From Thermodesulfobacteriota bacterium (GTDB lineage Bacteria > Desulfobacterota > Desulfomonilia > Desulfomonilales > Desulfomonilaceae): a stretch of DNA of 8,956 nt. Both the position numbers and the translations under genes were made by a program. The stretch covers positions 1 through 8,956 of the forward strand of contig JAUPKT010000004.1 in the NCBI GenBank assembly GCA_030837305.1. The letters run 5' to 3'. Of the stretch, positions 8,021 through 8,956 are shown piece by piece. The notes beneath the pieces are model-generated. The model made no database searches. It was not told where the DNA came from and worked only from the letters and a program-made list of their open reading frames with translations. Positions within the stretch are counted from its first letter, which is position 1; the number at the start of each line of letters is the position of its first letter.

Positions 8021-8950
8021 TTGGATAGACCCCGCCGAAACATTCTCATCATCGCAAATCCCATTGCCGGTACCGGACAGACTGTACAGCGGGTCAATGC
8101 GCTGGAAGCCGTGCTCCTATCAAGGAATCACCATGTTGAGATTTACCTGACGGAAAAACCGGGCGATGCGCGACATCAGGCGGAAGGTTTGGAAGACCGT
8201 TTCCATTGCGTGGTGGTCGCAGGAGGCGATGGCACGGTCAACGAGGTGATAAATGGTCTGCGTGAGCCGTTCACGACACCCTTGATTCACATGGGAACGG
8301 GAACAGCCAATCAGCTCGCAGCCCATCTCGGAATTCCCAGGAATCCTAAACTATTGGTATCCGTAATTGAGAATGGACTTTTGGCCAAGATCGACTTGGG
8401 ACTCGTAAACAATCACCGGTTCATCCTCCAGACAAGTGCAGGTTTCGACGCGTCTGTGACCAAAATCTTTGCAAACCGGCCAAGAGCGCGGCTGGGATAT
8501 CTCGAATATGCCGTGCCCATATTTCGGTCGTTGACGAAAAATAGCCTGCAAGACATGGAGGTCCGGATCGACGATGGACCAACGACCATGGTGCGAGGAA
8601 TTATGGTGACAAAAGTCAGCCGGTACGGAGGATTGTTTGTCTTTTGTCCGACAGCCTCTCTCAACTCCGGCAGCTTCGAAATATGTCTTTTTAAGGAACG
8701 CCTTCTCTCTGCTCACGTTTGTTCGTACTTGGCCGCACTTTTTCGGATCAGTCGTCTGGTACCATGGATGAAAGTGGAGAGAGGAACGCGGGTTCGGATT
8801 CAGTCGGACCACCCAATACCCGTTCAGGTTGACGGCACGTATTCTGGAACAACGCCTGTTGACGTGAGATTGATCCCGGCGGTCATACCCGTTCTCGTAC
8901 CAGACCGAGTTTGCGGGTTGCAAACCTTTGGCACAGCAAAGCGAGAATGA
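8021..8950 (+). CDS. Diacylglycerol kinase-like lipid kinase (DAGK catalytic domain, YegS/BmrU type)
   Basis: Probable soluble or membrane-associated kinase that phosphorylates diacylglycerol or a related lipid with ATP. The 309 residues span the full usual length. The N-terminal DAGK catalytic domain has the nucleotide-binding segment ANPIAGTGQ (12-20), the signature GGDGTVNEVINGL (68-80) and GTGTANQLAAHLGIP (92-106). The C-terminal beta-rich domain has IDLG (124-127), GFDAS (141-145) and the conserved VQVDG (268-272). The start is TTG, fixed by AAGGAG five bases upstream. The substrate is uncertain: proteins of this family include kinases for diacylglycerol, phosphatidylglycerol and sphingoid bases. 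It follows the MATE gene on the same strand, 187 bases away, with no clear promoter between, so read-through is possible. The stop lies 6 bases before the end of the window. Confidence 0.93.
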   Translation: MDRPRRNILIIANPIAGTGQTVQRVNALEAVLLSRNHHVEIYLTEKPGDARHQAEGLEDRFHCVVVAGGDGTVNEVINGLREPFTTPLIHMGTGTANQLAAHLGIPRNPKLLVSVIENGLLAKIDLGLVNNHRFILQTSAGFDASVTKIFANRPRARLGYLEYAVPIFRSLTKNSLQDMEVRIDDGPTTMVRGIMVTKVSRYGGLFVFCPTASLNSGSFEICLFKERLLSAHVCSYLAALFRISRLVPWMKVERGTRVRIQSDHPIPVQVDGTYSGTTPVDVRLIPAVIPVLVPDRVCGLQTFGTAKRE

Positions 8951-8956
8951 CACGTA

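Noticed and set aside
8351..8953. 200-codon open frame on the minus strand opposite the lipid kinase gene
   Set aside because: It is antisense to a gene with clear DAGK motifs and its translation has no recognisable domain or low-complexity-free fold pattern.

Overview
The window carries five protein genes in two divergent blocks. There are no RNA genes, mobile elements or CRISPR arrays that I can see. Moderate GC content, a Tup-type tungstate transporter component, a Cache-PAS histidine kinase and the general style of the proteins suggest a Gram-negative anaerobe of the deltaproteobacterial (Desulfobacterota) type. That placement is an inference from gene content only and is weak.

Left block, minus strand, read from right to left: carB (large subunit of carbamoyl-phosphate synthase, 6197 to 2892), then a membrane-bound sensor histidine kinase (2766 to 502), then the first 127 residues of a tungstate-binding periplasmic protein, TupA (382 to beyond position 1). 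The gaps between these genes are 125 and 119 bases. Each gene has a plausible sigma-70 type promoter of its own just upstream, so they look like neighbours and not a tight operon. The tupA promoter is the best organised: TTGACT and TATAAA are spaced by 18 bases, and two copies of GCGAGTT with a 10-base period sit directly upstream of the -35 box, where a bound activator would be expected.

Right block, plus strand: a MATE-family multidrug/cation antiporter (6361-7833) and then a diacylglycerol-kinase-like lipid kinase (8021-8950) that starts with TTG behind a strong ribosome binding site. A 187-base spacer separates them and holds a 14-bp perfect palindrome and a doubtful 49-codon reading frame. 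The divergent region between carB and the MATE gene (6198-6360) holds a good carB promoter (TTGAAA, 17 bases, TATAGT). No clear promoter faces the MATE gene.

The genes do not form one obvious pathway: pyrimidine/arginine precursor synthesis, signal sensing, tungstate uptake, export, and lipid phosphorylation. I find no convincing previously undescribed system. The points most worth a second look are the direct repeat at the tupA promoter, the orphan kinase with an altered G1 box beside it, a 27-residue tail on CarB, and a 10-codon upstream reading frame overlapping a possible start of the MATE gene.
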